Origin: Thielaviopsis euricoi
Taxonomy: Eukaryota; Ascomycota; Sordariomycetes; Microascales; Ceratocystidaceae
Assembly (NCBI GenBank): GCA_001599615.1
Contig: BCHJ01000006.1
Location: 808,744-872,743 of the forward strand
Reading direction: 5' to 3'
Length of the DNA stretch: 64,000 nucleotides
Shown here: positions 23,082 to 35,345 of the stretch, piece after piece
Position numbering within the stretch: the first letter of the stretch is position 1
How the letters are laid out: every line of letters begins with the position of its first letter
Made by a program: the position numbers and the translations under genes
Notes under the pieces: generated by a model
The model's input: only the letters and a program-made list of their open reading frames with translations
The model's database searches: none
Told to the model about the DNA's origin: nothing

Positions 23082-26000
23082 ATGGCTTCGCCGAATGTGT
23101 ACAGTGCGGGTGGCTCAACGGGCGCTTCACATGCCAATCTCCTGTCACAGGAGAGACAGCTGTGCACCTTTCTCCGCGACTACCCTAAAAGCTGCGGGTA
23201 CAAGTACTCTGAAAAGGTGGCACTTGATCTGACAGAAAGCCTCTTTCGCATGATGGTCGGCGGCAATGACGATTACCTCAAACTTCTGTTTCCCAACGGC
23301 AAGATCCCGGCAGACAAGAAGCTTCGCGAGGCCCAAGGCGCCGGCGAGGGCTCCGAATACTCCCCTGCTGCCCGTGGCAAGCGATGTGGCCATATTCTTA
23401 AGAGCGGCGAGGCCAGCTACATGTGCCGTACCTGCAGCGTTGATGACACTTGCTGCCTCTGCAGCCGCTGCTACCAAGCCACAAACCACGAAGGCCACCA
23501 CATCCGCATCTCAATTTCATCAGGAAACTCTGGCTGCTGCGACTGTGGCGACAACGAGGCCTGGAAGGTCCCCATGATCTGCAGCATCCACTCCGAAAAC
23601 AGCGAAGGCTGTTGCGGCAGTCAACAGCCGGAAGCGGCACAAATCCCGCCTGATCTTGTCAAGTCTATGGAGATGACGATTAGCAGGGTGCTGGACTACA
23701 TTTGCGATGTTATTTCCTGCTCCCCGGAGCAGCTGCGTTTGACCAAAACAAAAGAAACCATTGAGGAAGATGCGCGAGACTCGATACTCCAGGCCGACAA
23801 GTACTTTGGCCCCGAGACCATTGAGGCGGAACAAGAGTACTGCCTGATTGTATGGAACGATGAGAAGCACACTCTACGCGATGTCCAGGACCAAATTGCC
23901 CGTGCATGCAAGAAGCGCTCCCAAGAAGCTTACAACCATGCTATTGAAACCGATGGCGTCGGCCGCAGTATCTTGGTGACATCTTCTAATCTCCACGATC
24001 TTCTGCGCATGGCCAAGAAGCTCGAGGAGATTCGGGTGACTATCACCATCCGCTCTGCCCGTGACACGTTCCGTGAACAAATGTGTGCTACCATGGTTGA
24101 CTGGCTTTCCGATATTTCCGGATGCAGCGTTGGAAGCGACAACACGCTGCTGCTAAATACTGTCTGTGAACAGATGTTTCAGCCATGGAACGAAGGCAGC
24201 TCTGGAGCCAACAAAATCATTGGCAAAAAAGGCATCTCGGATGAGGCCGGTATTTTCGAGGAAATGGACAACCAACGACATTTGAGTTATCCACTGCTTC
24301 GCGCCTGGCAGCGACGTTTCAACGGCGGCCAGATCCCCGCCGGTGTTCTCGGCGGTGCTGACGAACTCGAGATCATTGATACGGTCGCGGAAGATGAAGA
24401 AGTGGAGGAGGAAGAAGACGACGAAGAAGACGATGGCATGGACGATATTGAAATGGAAGATATTGAAGACGGAGACGACGGTGATTTCCTGGAAGCCACA
24501 GATGACAATGGCCTGGCCCATCCTGCATGGACCATTCAACCGGGAATCAATGATAACGGCGATGTTGACCTCGAGATTTCATTAATAACGACTGGTGCTG
24601 CCGTACCGCCGCCGCCGCCACCCCCACCTGGCCAGCCCGTTGCCGTCCCAGAAGCAGAAGCAACAGAAGCAACACCTGCACGAGTCCTGGATGTTAGGCT
24701 TGGCACTCATACTGCCGCCAATATGACTCTCATTGACAATGTTCTCGCGGCCGTCACCATGCCAGTAGCAACACCTCCAGGAGCGCCGATTCTAGCACCG
24801 GCCACTCTTCCAGTACCATTCGCACCTCCAGTCGCACCAGAAGCTGTCGCTGAAACCGGTGCTCCTGATGTCCCAAATTCTGAGGGCGACTCGGCGGATT
24901 CGACAGTGACCATGACGGGAACAGCGGGCTCGTTGGTACACTCTGAGGTCGGTACTATCCCAAAAACACCCGGACATGAGCCCAATGACAAGAGTCCGCG
25001 GCCTGGAAAGTACTGGACTGAGGTCCCCAAGTCGTTTTATGAAAAGGCATCTGAAAAAAATTCGGCAGAAGACATCTTTTCGCCCGTGCGCCTTGACCGT
25101 TTGATCATGTTCGATTTGCGCATGTGGAAGAAGTTGCGTGACGATCTCCGTTCGTTTTACATCTCACGCATCGCGTCAATGCCCGAGTACAAGTTCATCC
25201 TTGGTCGGCGCTTTGCAGCCCTTTACCCGACGCTGGCGCAGCTGTATCTGATTGGCGACCGAGAGCCCGACCACTCCATTGTCAATCTTTCCCTTCAGAT
25301 CTTCACGACGGCCTCCATCACCAAAGAGCTGGTAGAAAAGGCAAACTTCCTTACGCACCTGCTTGCTATCCTGTACACGTTCCTTACAGAACGTCAAGTC
25401 AACTATCCCTGGCGAGTAAACTCTTCGGCAGTACTTGCTTTCGACAGCGGGTCAGTCACCAACCGGCGCATGTACCATTTTTACATGGACGTGAAGCATT
25501 TATTTGAGTCGGAGCATGTGAAAAAGTGCCTACGTACCGAAGAACGTTACCTTTTGCAGTTCCTCGACCTGGTCAAGCTGCACCAGGGTATCGGCCCCAA
25601 CACGCGGGCAGTCGGAGAGCACGTGGAGTACGAGACGGACAGCTGGATCACCGCCTCACTCGTTACGCGTGAAATCAATCGCATGGCGTTTAAGTTTTCG
25701 CTGGCATTTGATAGCATCGAGCTGCACGACGTAGACGCCATGAACTCTCTCAAGCGGTCGATTCGGACCACGGCCAAGACGCTTATTCTCCACTGCCTTG
25801 GTGCTGAGCGCCAGCGGTTTGCTGCCGCTGAGATCAAGAACGAGGTCAAGTTCAAGAGTATTACCGACTATGAGTTTGACCCGGCTTTGGAACGCGTCAA
25901 GATTGTCGACTTTTTGGTGCACAAGGAACACATCAGTTTCCACCACGCGCTTCACTACATGCTTTCCTGGCTTATTGAGCGTGGCCGTGCAATGGATGCG

Positions 26001-29000
26001 GAAGAACTGCGCTCGCTTTTGAGCTTCACCTTTGACGAGCTCCTGCAGCAACCGCGCACCATGGGTAGCATCCACTTGAACCGGTACAATCTACCAGCAG
26101 AAGACTTCCTCATCAACATGTTTGATTTCCCGCTGCGTGTATGCTCGTGGTTGTCGCAGATCAAGACGAACATGTGGGTTCGCAACGGCATAAGCCTGAG
26201 ACATCAAGCAGCTAGCTACCGCGGTGTCGCTTCACGTGACGTCTGCCACCAGCGAGACTTACTCATGCTCCAGACTGCCGCAGTGACGTGCGATCCGTCG
26301 CGTGTCCTTGCGTCGATTGTGGACCGCTTCCATCAGACGCAGTGGATGCATGGCATCTTTGAGATTAACATCGAGGGCCAAGACAGCAAGCAGCACATTG
26401 ACGTTGTTGAAGACATGATCCATCTGATCATCACGATTCTTAGTGACCGTTGTGCTCTCGTGCCCGCCAAGCCTGATTCGGACCCTGCGCTTATATCCAT
26501 GCGTCGCGATATTATTCATGTTTTGTGCATCCGACCCCTGTCCTTTAGTGACATTTGCAATAAGCTGCCAGATCGCTACCAGGACGATCCTCGATTCCAC
26601 GATTTGCTCGGGAGTCTCAGCAAGTTTGAGTTCCGTGATGGAATTTCGGATGTGGGGTTGTTTGAGCTCAAGCCCGAGTTCGCTAAGGAAATCGACATTT
26701 TCAACAGTCATTATACTCGGAATCAGCGCGAAGAGGCCGAGGCGGCGTATCGCAAGTCTATTTCGGCCTTGACCGGCAAAAAGCCCGATGAAATCAACTA
26801 CGAACCTCATCTCATGGAAATTCCATCAGGAATCTTCAAGAACTTGGCTCATCTCACGCGCACCGGAATGTTTGCCCAGATCATCTACTACTGCCTGTCG
26901 TACTCGTTGCAGCAGGAAAAGGTGACTTCGTCGATGCCGTCGTCACGCATTGAGGTGTACCTTAACTCTGTGCTCCACCTCATGTTGATTGCGGTAGCCG
27001 AGGACCCTGCCGACGAACAGTCGAGTTCCGACGAAAATTCGTTTATCCGGAGGGCGCTGCAGCAGACGGCACGTGTGGCTGTGCGCCAGGGTGAAGAGAC
27101 GGCCAACTCGATTGTCGGACTGCTGCGCTTCATTCTGTTGAGACCGGAGTACTCGTCGTGCCATGGAAAGATTAACCTGATTATCGGCAAGATGCGCCAG
27201 AAGGAACCGGTCCTGGCACTCGAGAAGCTTGGAGCGCCGACCGACATGGTAGCTGATGTTAACGATGATCCTGCCTCGACAGCCGAGGAGGAGCGCGAGC
27301 GCAAGAAGAAGGAAGCGCTCAGCCGGGCGGCCAAGGTCATGGCGCAGTTCCAGAAGCAACAGCAAGAGTTCCTGGGCAAGCAGGCTGAAATTGACTGGGG
27401 CTCGGACATGGACGATGACGATGACGATGTTTACGATGACATGAAAGATGCGGACAGCGAGAAAAAGAAGACGTGGAAGTTCCCAAGTGACACGTGTCTG
27501 CAGTGCCAAGAGAAGACGGACGACCGCAAGCTGTTTGGAACGTTTGCCATGTTTACCGAGAGTCGTATTGTTCGTGCAACTGACTTGCAGAACAAGGGTG
27601 TTATTCGTGAGGTTATGAATATTCCTGATAGCCTTGACGAGAAGATGGACCGCAAACGTCCGAGCGGTATTGCGGGCGAGAACGAGATTACGGTTGACAA
27701 GTATGATGCTAGTCACAATGTACAAAAGGCCACCGAGAGCCACATCAGCCAGGGCTTCCCCAACAACCAGTCGCTGTCCGGGCCCGTGTCTATCAGCTGC
27801 GGCCATCTCATGCACTACAGCTGCTTCAAGACTTATTACGACGCCGCGACTCGCCGCCAAGCTTACCAGATTGCTAGACACCACCCAGAGGATCTTAGTC
27901 GGCATGAGTTTGTGTGCCCGTTGTGCAAGGCGCTGTGCAATGCTTTTGTGCCGATTGTCTGGAAGCCGCGCGAGGAAAGTTACCCTCACGTGCTCAAGCC
28001 GGAATCGGACATGACCAGTGTGCTGGAGCGTGAGACGTTGGATCCGTTCTACAACAAGACGAACGACTCGGATGGTGCTGATGGGCGCAAGAGAGAGCTA
28101 GACCTTCGTTCGATTCACATCCAGAGCGCCAAGTCTACTTTTGCGACACCGCTAGCCGATCATATCACGGAAACTTATGGTCGCACCAATGCTGGTGATA
28201 GCCCAGGCGCGGCAGTGCCGACCGATTGTACAAACACAATCATGTCGGAGATGGTCAATGTATACGAGTCGTTCAACACTCGTTTGGAGAGCCAGGGTTT
28301 TATCCCGTCCCAACCAGGCTCCGTTACTAAAAAGCGCTGCTTCAACAACACCATGGTCCGGTCTGTGGCCTTCAGCATTGCAGCTACTGAGATTCAGCAG
28401 CGCGGCGTCGGCCCGGCCAATCCTTCCATGAGTGTGTCAAAGGTGTTTGTCGACAACGTTCCCGAGCCTACCATGACGTACCTCAAGATTCTTGCCGAGA
28501 CCACCAACACCTACCTGGCCATCAACTGTCTGCAGCCAAGTCAGTCAGGCCCGTCTGATGCCAACGTGGCAAATCTTCAGTTCCAGCGTGATGCGTGCCA
28601 GCAGCTCAAGCAACTATTCATCTGCGAGTACTCAGATCCGACCGAAACCAACAAGATACCGCCGGTGTTGGCTCTGGACGGGTTTATCCTGCTGACCGAC
28701 TATGCCTACTGTCTGTCGGAGGCGCACAAGATTGAGATTTCGCATCTGATGCGTCTGTGCTACTTGGCCGAGGTTGTTCGTGTTGTCCAGCGCATCATCA
28801 ACAACATTCCTGCCGAAATGTGGTATATGCGTTTGCAGTCTATTAACTCCGAGACACCCGACAACGTCAAGGCTTTTGGTGAATTTTGCAGCCGTCTAAT
28901 GGACATGACGCTTGAGGCTAAGGAATTTGGCGACTCGGGCGGTAACGATCACCTTGAGAACCATGGCTTTGAGCAGCCGGGATTGGAAACATTGGCGGGC

Positions 29001-29899
29001 ATTTATGCGTTTGTGAAGAAGTATGCGCTGGCGTATTTGCGCAAGACGGCAATTTTGATGCATGCCAAGTACGGAGTTGACTTTTCGGTTTTTGAGCCAT
29101 CGAACCCCGAAGCCGACGAGCTGACGCGTCTGACCGAGGCGCTCCAGGTGCCCAAGTTTGACGAGGTTTGTGCGGCGCTACTGTCGTCGAACCTGTCGTG
29201 TGGATGGCCTGATACCATTGTACAGGTGGTTTCTGGCTGGATCCGCCACTATCTGTCATTCCCGGTGAAGTCCTGCGACCCGGCGCGCGACGAAAGAGGC
29301 TGGCTCACTAAGCAGCGGTTGTTCGTCCCGATGCCACTGGCACACCCGGCCGTGTTTGAGCTGATTGGCCTGCCGCGTAAGTTTGATACGCTGATTAACG
29401 AGGCCACGCGCGGCAAATGTCCGACGTCGGGCCATGATATCCAGGATGCTACCATCTGTCTGCTGTGCGGAGAGATCTTCTGTGCGCAGAGCACATGCTG
29501 TCTTCAGGAAGTATCTCTTGGCGGAAGTAGTCGAACCGCCATTGGAGGTGCTCAGAACCACATGCGCAAGTAAGTTTGCTGTCACATATAATCACTACTC
29601 TGAGATTGATGATACTAACACTCATATCCTATAGGTGCCAAGGATCGGTCGGTATCTTTATCAACATCCGCAAATGCTGCTCCTTTTACCTGTTCCGGCG
29701 CTCTGGCTCGTTTGGACAGGCGCCGTATCTTGACATCTACGATGAGACGGACATGGGCCTGCGCCACGGACGCCAACTGTTCCTTAATCAAAAGCGGTAC
29801 GATATTATGCGCACTCTGTTTTTGACGCACGGCGTGCCGAGCTTTATTGCACGCAAGCTGGAGGCGGAAGTGAACAATGGTGGTTGGGAGACGATCTAG
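23082..29899 (+). CDS. UBR1: E3 ubiquitin ligase UBR1 (N-recognin of the N-end rule pathway)
   Basis: Recognises destabilising N-terminal residues and, with an E2 of the Rad6 type, ubiquitinates substrates for the proteasome. Two exons, 23082-29569 and 29635-29899, with a 65-nt intron (GTAAGT, TATAG); 2,250 aa. The start at 23082 is the first ATG after the leader. In order: the UBR-box zinc finger at about residues 100-175 with many Cys/His (type 1 site), a ClpS-like domain at about 245-330 (type 2 site), a strongly acidic block at about 437-470, and a Pro/Ala-rich segment at about 507-610. A helical scaffold follows, then an acidic/Lys linker near 1445-1465. A RING-H2 domain runs from CLQC near 1472 through CGHLMHYSC near 1573 to CPLC near 1612. 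The C-terminal UBLC cap, with Cys/His zinc ligands, spans about 2113-2250. The intron splits this last domain. Confidence 0.96.
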
Positions 29900-30205
29900 T
29901 CTTTTGGGCTTGTTTTTGCTTCTTTTCTTTTTTTTCTTTTTGTTTCTCTTATGTTTTTCTTGGGTATTCTTATGATGTTCTGTTTTTCTTTTTTGGTATT
30001 CCTTTTTTATTGGTGTGGTTAGTTTTTGGTTACTGTATCTTTTCTATTCGAGTTGTTTTCTTGTAGCTTGTTATTCAACGGTATTATCGTGTCTATATTC
30101 CTGTCTCATGTCCTCGTGGTATCGTAAACTAAATGCCAACCATATATACAGCAGTTTCCATCGTCTTCGTATTAGAAAAAGAAAAAGGCAGCCTGTCACC
30201 AGATT
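29900..30205. other. Convergent 3' UTR region
   Basis: T-rich sequence between the convergent UBR1 and SWD3-like genes; no gene seen. Confidence 0.6.
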
Positions 30206-31737
30206 CTACAACTGATCCTCTTCCGACCCGTCCTCGCTGTCCTTTTTCGCCCGTCGCTCGGGGAGTTCAGTAGTTGTGCCCAGAGCGCGAGGCTGTTGCT
30301 GCTGCTGCAGTGTCTGGTCAGTCGGCGACGCCGCGGCGGTTGTGGAAAACGTTGTCGGCGTGCACTTGAATATGCGAATCGTCTTGTCCAGACCACAGCT
30401 CACCAGCGTATCGCCGTGCACATCGACCCAGATGCACACGCCATCGTGGGCGCGCAGTCGCTGGATCTGTACTTTTGTGTTGACATCCCAGAGCACGATG
30501 GCGCCGTCTTCTGAGGCCGAGGCGATATACGCCAGTTGATTCTGATCTTGGTCTTGTTCTTCTTGTTCTTGTTTCTGTTGCTGTTCCTCTTGGCAGTATG
30601 TGCGACCTCCAGGCAGCCGTATCGTGCCGAATTGGCCGCCCAATGCGTACTTTTCGTTGCGGTGGCCCTGGTAAGTCTTCTTGGGCTTGCCGGCCACATA
30701 GTCCCACAGACGGATGCAGTTGTCCAGACTAAAGGCGAGTACAAAGCGGCCATTGGGCGAGAAGCACACGTTGGCGACGGGCGGGTTGTCTTCGTGTACA
30801 AGCGTGCGTAGGCACTGACCGGTCGTGGCATCCCAGACACGACTGTTTGGATATTTTCTTGGTTAGCTTATTTTGCTTGTGGCGCATATATATATATATA
30901 TATATATGTGGAGGGAATGGAGGATCAGCGGGAAGAAAGAACTCACGTCAGCCCGTCGGTCGAGCAGCTCACCACCAGCGTCCCGTCAGGACTAAAGTCA
31001 ATGCCCGATACGGGATCACTATGCGCAGGCAAACTGCGCATCAGCCGCCCCGCGCGCACATCCCACAGGAACACAGCCTCGTCGTAAGACCCGCTCGCAA
31101 TGATGTTGCCCTTGGGCGAGAACGCCAGACAGTGCACATAACTATGGTGGCCGATGAGCGGGTCCATGACACGCAGACTCAGCGTAGCCAGTTCATTCTG
31201 GTCGGCTACTGTCGCGATATTAGCATTGCTATTGCCGTCAGCATTGTGAAGAAGCGCGCTCTCCATGCGCTGCCGGTGCTGTGATGCAATAACTCCACGC
31301 GCCGTCAGCATCGGCCGCCCCGTGATCCGGTCCCACAGACGGATGGCCTTGTCGTCTGATCCGGACGCCAGCGTACGACTGTCGGGCGCCCAGGCGACAC
31401 AGTTGACTCCAGCAAGATGTCCGACCAGCGTGTCTGTGTGTGCGCCCGTGGCAGCGTCCCAGATCTTGAGCGTGCTGTCGGCCGAGGAGCTAGCAATCCA
31501 GCGACCGTCGGGCGAGATCCGCACCTGCGATACGGGCTTGGTGTGGCCGTGGAGTACGGCGGTCGCGTGGAATGAGGGCCGTGGCGGAGCACATGGTGGC
31601 ACTGATGGTGACGGAGTAGGCGTGTGCGTGTGTGTGTGCGAGATGGACGGGGACGAGGTGGAGTGGACGGGGGAGGAGGAGGGCGGCGGCGAGGAGGGCG
31701 GCGGGACGAAGCGGGCGGGAGATCCGCCGGCAGTCAT
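30206..31737 (-). CDS. SWD3: WD40 repeat protein, SWD3/WDR5-like COMPASS subunit
   Basis: Likely WD40 scaffold of the Set1/COMPASS histone H3K4 methyltransferase. Two exons, 31737-30947 and 30842-30206, with a 104-nt intron (GTGAGT donor, AACAG acceptor, phase 2) that contains an (AT)11 run; 475 aa. After a Pro/Ser/His-Thr low-complexity N-terminus of about 55 residues come seven WD blades, each with GH and WD-type ends: HGHTKPVSQV…IWD, GHLAGVNCV…LWD, GHHSYVHCL…LWD, AHSDPVSGI…VWD, then DNPPVANVCF…LWD, a sixth blade interrupted by a Gln/Glu-rich insert (about 30610-30560), and AHDGVCIWV…IFK. The tail is Gln-rich then acidic/basic. Blades 1-5 resemble the WDR5/Swd3 pattern, but WD40 proteins are hard to assign. 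Confidence in WD40 is very high, in SWD3 moderate. Confidence 0.85.
30886..30907. repeat. (AT)n run in the SWD3-like intron
   Basis: About 11 AT units inside the single intron of the WD40 gene. Confidence 0.85.
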
Positions 31738-33048
31738 TGTAGCAGGATGATCGAGGTGGAAGTCGAGAAATTGAAGGTTTATTAAGCTATTTGAAGACGT
31801 TGACTAAACCGACCAAAGTACCAACACGGCTTGAATATGGATATCTCAAAGGTTTCGTTCCAGCATGACGTTGTCGTGGGGGAGCTCGAAATTTCGACAA
31901 GGCTGATATGCAAGGCTGACAATCCGTGCACAAGACAGTTTATTGCACAGTGTTACGCACTGTGTTTAGACCCTTGTCTACACCAGGGGCGAGTGGCGAG
32001 TAATTTTGTGCCGTTGATTTTCTTTTCTTTATTTTCTTTCTACAAGTATATTTCTTCTTTCAACGCCAAGGCCGAAAAGATCTGTCATTATCCGCCATGA
32101 AAAGCCACAATGGCCAAATTTGTAGGGGTAAGCATGAACGTTTACTAGGGGCTTAAGTTGAAGCTAAGGCCAATGCAACTACAGATTGCATTAGATGACT
32201 ATGAAATCTCAAGTTCAGATGCAGATGCGTAATGTGACATTGGTTAGGCGAGCAAAGCTTCAGGGAAAAGAACTTGAAGGGGAAATGAAGATCAAATGAA
32301 AAGCCGATTAAAGTTTTGAAAGGCTTTGGGGACATAAATGAACAAAACGATGAATAAACCCTGGAAATGGTGTTTAGACTTTCACCGCCGCTCCTTTCCT
32401 TTCGTAGATTGAGAGAAAGAGTGAGAGACAGAGGAAATAACAAAACTGGCAGAAGCACAATCTTCCCTATTCAACTGGCTTCTCTGAGTTCGCGTGGGAA
32501 TATAATGGAATATAATCTCCGGTCAACCGCTGATTCCTCTGGGCATCAACGCAGAAAAAAGTCGAAAGGGTTGTCTTATAAGTCTGCTGGGGGTGCTGCA
32601 TATTACCTGTAGCCGAGTGAGATCGTGGGGCGTTTATGTGCATAAAGTTGATCCGCCTGGGCTGCATTCTGGCTGATAGAAGCAGCAGTAGGTATCGTAG
32701 TACTACAGTAAGAGCTTACAGGGCATCATTTACAGGCATGAGCGTGCTAAAATGACGCTGTTTCTGGCAGACTTACAGAGGCTACCCCCAGCCCCCACAG
32801 GAAGAAGCAACCCTGTATTCGTTTCTTTCTTTCCATTTGGCTTGTGCGTGCTTCTGCTTGTGCTTCTGTTAGACCGACAAGTTCAACCCGGACCTTCTCT
32901 TCAGCCTCTTCTTGCCTTGAAGCTTAAACTTTGAATCACGGTTTTGTTGATCCTGCCTTTTTTATTTTCGTTTTCTTTATTTCCTCTCCTCCCCTTCTTC
33001 CTTCTATTTTTCTCTCTTCTTCTCTTCCTCTTCTCCTTTTCCTTCTTC
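31738..33048. other. Divergent intergenic region between SWD3-like and ISC1
   Basis: About 1.3 kb shared promoter region. The open frame at 31831-32100 starts with TTG and resembles nothing I know. The last 120 bases are almost pure pyrimidine on the plus strand, a typical leader for ISC1. No RNA gene seen. Confidence 0.55.
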
Positions 33049-34859
33049 ATGTTGAGAAATCGCCGTTCAAAGGGCCAATCACTGTCCGCTTCTTCCGCTG
33101 CTGCTGCTGCCGCCGCCGCTTCTGCCCAGCCTCTATTGACGGGCTCAATTGCCGACGACGACAACGACGACCTCAACTCCAACTCCAGCTCCAAGTCTAA
33201 TTTAGCCTCGTCTACAATGGCTACTTCGACTCCCAAAGAAATCAATCTCGTCACCCTCAACTGCTGGGGCCTTAAAGTGCTCTCAAAGCAGCGTAACGAG
33301 CGTCTTGCTACTATTGGTCGCCGTCTTTCTGCTGCCACTCCGTCGCCCGATATCGTGTGCCTGCAGGAATGCTGGTGTCAGGATGATTACGAGGCTATTC
33401 GTCGGGAGACCCGCTTTGTGCTGCCTTACGGCAAGTTTTACTTTAGCGGAGCCTTTGGTGGTGGTCTGGCCATTTTGTCGAGATGGCCCATTGAGGAGAG
33501 CTCCATGCATGCCTACCCGCTAAACGGCCGGCCCACGGCTTTCTGGCGCGGTGATTGGTATGTCGGCAAGGGAATTGCTTGGGCTATGATTCGCTACGGC
33601 CCCAGCCGCCGAGATGTCGTAGAAGTTTTCAATACTCACGTAAGTTGTTGTCATGTACAACTCCTGTACCGTACTAAAAGCCTTGCTAACTATCGTGCTA
33701 GACTCATGCGCCCTACGAATCCGGTCCTAAGGACTCGTACATCTGCCACCGTTTGGCCCAGTCCTGGGAGATTTCGAAGCTCCTCCGCTCTGCCTGTGAC
33801 CGTGGCCACCTTGTTCTGGCTATGGGCGACTTCAACATGATTCCGCTCTCGTTCCCGCATCGCCTCATCACCGCCAACGCCCCCGTCCGCGATGTCTGGC
33901 GTGTTCTGCACCCAGACAGTGCCATTGGCCCCTATGACAACCCTTCGGAGCGCGCTCGCCACCGTCCTCTGCCTACTGCCATTTTCAACGTTACCGAGAA
34001 CGGCGCCACGTCGGATAGCGTCTTCAACTCGTGGCGCTGGACTCCAGAGCAACAGAAGCAGCATGCTAGAGGAAAGCGCGTTGAAATCGCCCCAGACACC
34101 CTGGACCGCCGCGGCAAGCGTCTTGACTACATCTTTGCTTCCACTGGTCTGACGCCTGACTCTCCCCTCGGTACGCCTGGCTGGGTGGTCAAGGATGCGC
34201 GTGTGGGTATGCTGGAGCCGCATGAAACGCTGGGCTGCTCTTTGAGTGACCATTTCTCGGTCGAAGCTACCTTGGCTCTCCACGCGCCATCTGCCGCCTC
34301 CGTTTCTTCCATGACTAAGCCTGGAACGAGCAGCAGCGCCACTGACTCTGGAATACTCAACCCGCCCTCGTCGTCGTCTTCTGCCGCCACCTCCACTCCG
34401 CCCGTGCTCTCCAAGGCTCAGGAAGACTTCTTTGACTCGCAGCTTTTTGGCTCTGCCGTCCCCGATGCCGAAACTTCACTTCTGACTGCGGGCACGTACG
34501 ACGACATTCTCGATCTCATTCGTATGTACATGCGGCGCCAGGAGAAGCAGCGCTACTGGCAGGCCTGGGTGTTTTACGCATCGCTGCTGGTCTTGTTGGG
34601 CTGCCTGGTCGCTGTCTGGTGGAGCCCGGCTGCTTGGGTGTCGTTTTTGATGCTGCTCGTGGCGTCCCTGTTTCTTGTGGCCGGTGTGATTGAAGGACTA
34701 ATATGTCTGCTCTTTGGCGGCTCAGAGAAGCGCGCTCTGATGGAGTTTGAGTGGGAGATTATGAATGCCAAGGCTGGCGGTGACATGGCTCTGCATGCGG
34801 GTGGGAGCAACTCACAGCCCATGATTGCCGCCGACAATGATCGTGAGAAGATGGTGTAA
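33049..34859 (+). CDS. ISC1: Inositol phosphosphingolipid phospholipase C (neutral sphingomyelinase family)
   Basis: Hydrolyses inositol-phosphoceramides to ceramide, Mg2+-dependent, in membranes of ER and mitochondria. Two exons, 33049-33639 and 33702-34859, with a 62-nt intron (GTAAGT, GCTAG, phase 0); 582 aa from 33049. DNase I-like (endonuclease/exonuclease/phosphatase) motifs are in order: LNCWG, LQECW, the GGGLAILSRWP loop, FNTHTHAPY (formed across the splice), GDFNM, LDYIF and the catalytic SDHFSVEA. Ser-rich linker follows, and two hydrophobic segments near the C-terminus (about 34565-34705) match the membrane-anchoring pair of the family. Start choice: the ATG at 33049 has a weak context and adds a poly-Ala/Ser N-terminus; the ATG at 33217 (ACAATGG) has a strong context and begins just before the conserved domain, giving 526 aa. 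Either could be used. Confidence 0.9.
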
Positions 34860-35345
34860 CCGCTCCCCCGTCCGTTTTTCTTTTTTCTTTTCTGTTTTCC
34901 TTTGGCAAGGCGCTTGGGTTACTTGTTTTATTTTTTTGGTGGTTTCTTCCCCGCACTTGTTTACATGTGTCTGTCGTCTTGTTATATATGTGCTATTCGA
35001 GGTTCTCCTCCAAAAGTCGTTTGATTTTCTTATCCTTGTGTAATTTCTAGTTTCATGACCACGTCTCCATATCGAGGCCGGTCGCAAACCTTTTTATATT
35101 AATTAAGCTATCACTAATGTCAATTTGCACGTTCTGATACATTATATTGACAAAGAACTACACCACTGTTACTAACTCAAAATGCTGCGTTTACTCAAAA
35201 ACAAGAAGATGATTTCTAATTCATAATGAATACTCAAAATATGATAAAGTCAGCACAAACAGAACAACATGAGACATTCCCCACAGCATCTGACAATTCC
35301 TGCCGGCACACTGCCAAATCAACAATCGCAATCTCAAAACAAAGC
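34860..35345. other. Convergent intergenic region
   Basis: 3' UTRs of ISC1 (plus) and of the kinase gene (minus). AT-rich, no gene seen. Confidence 0.6.

Noticed and set aside
26943..27989. 348-residue minus-strand open frame opposite UBR1
   Set aside because: It lies fully under the RING-containing part of UBR1 and has no recognisable domain.
31831..32100. 89-residue plus-strand open frame between SWD3-like and ISC1
   Set aside because: TTG start, compositionally random, no splice signals.
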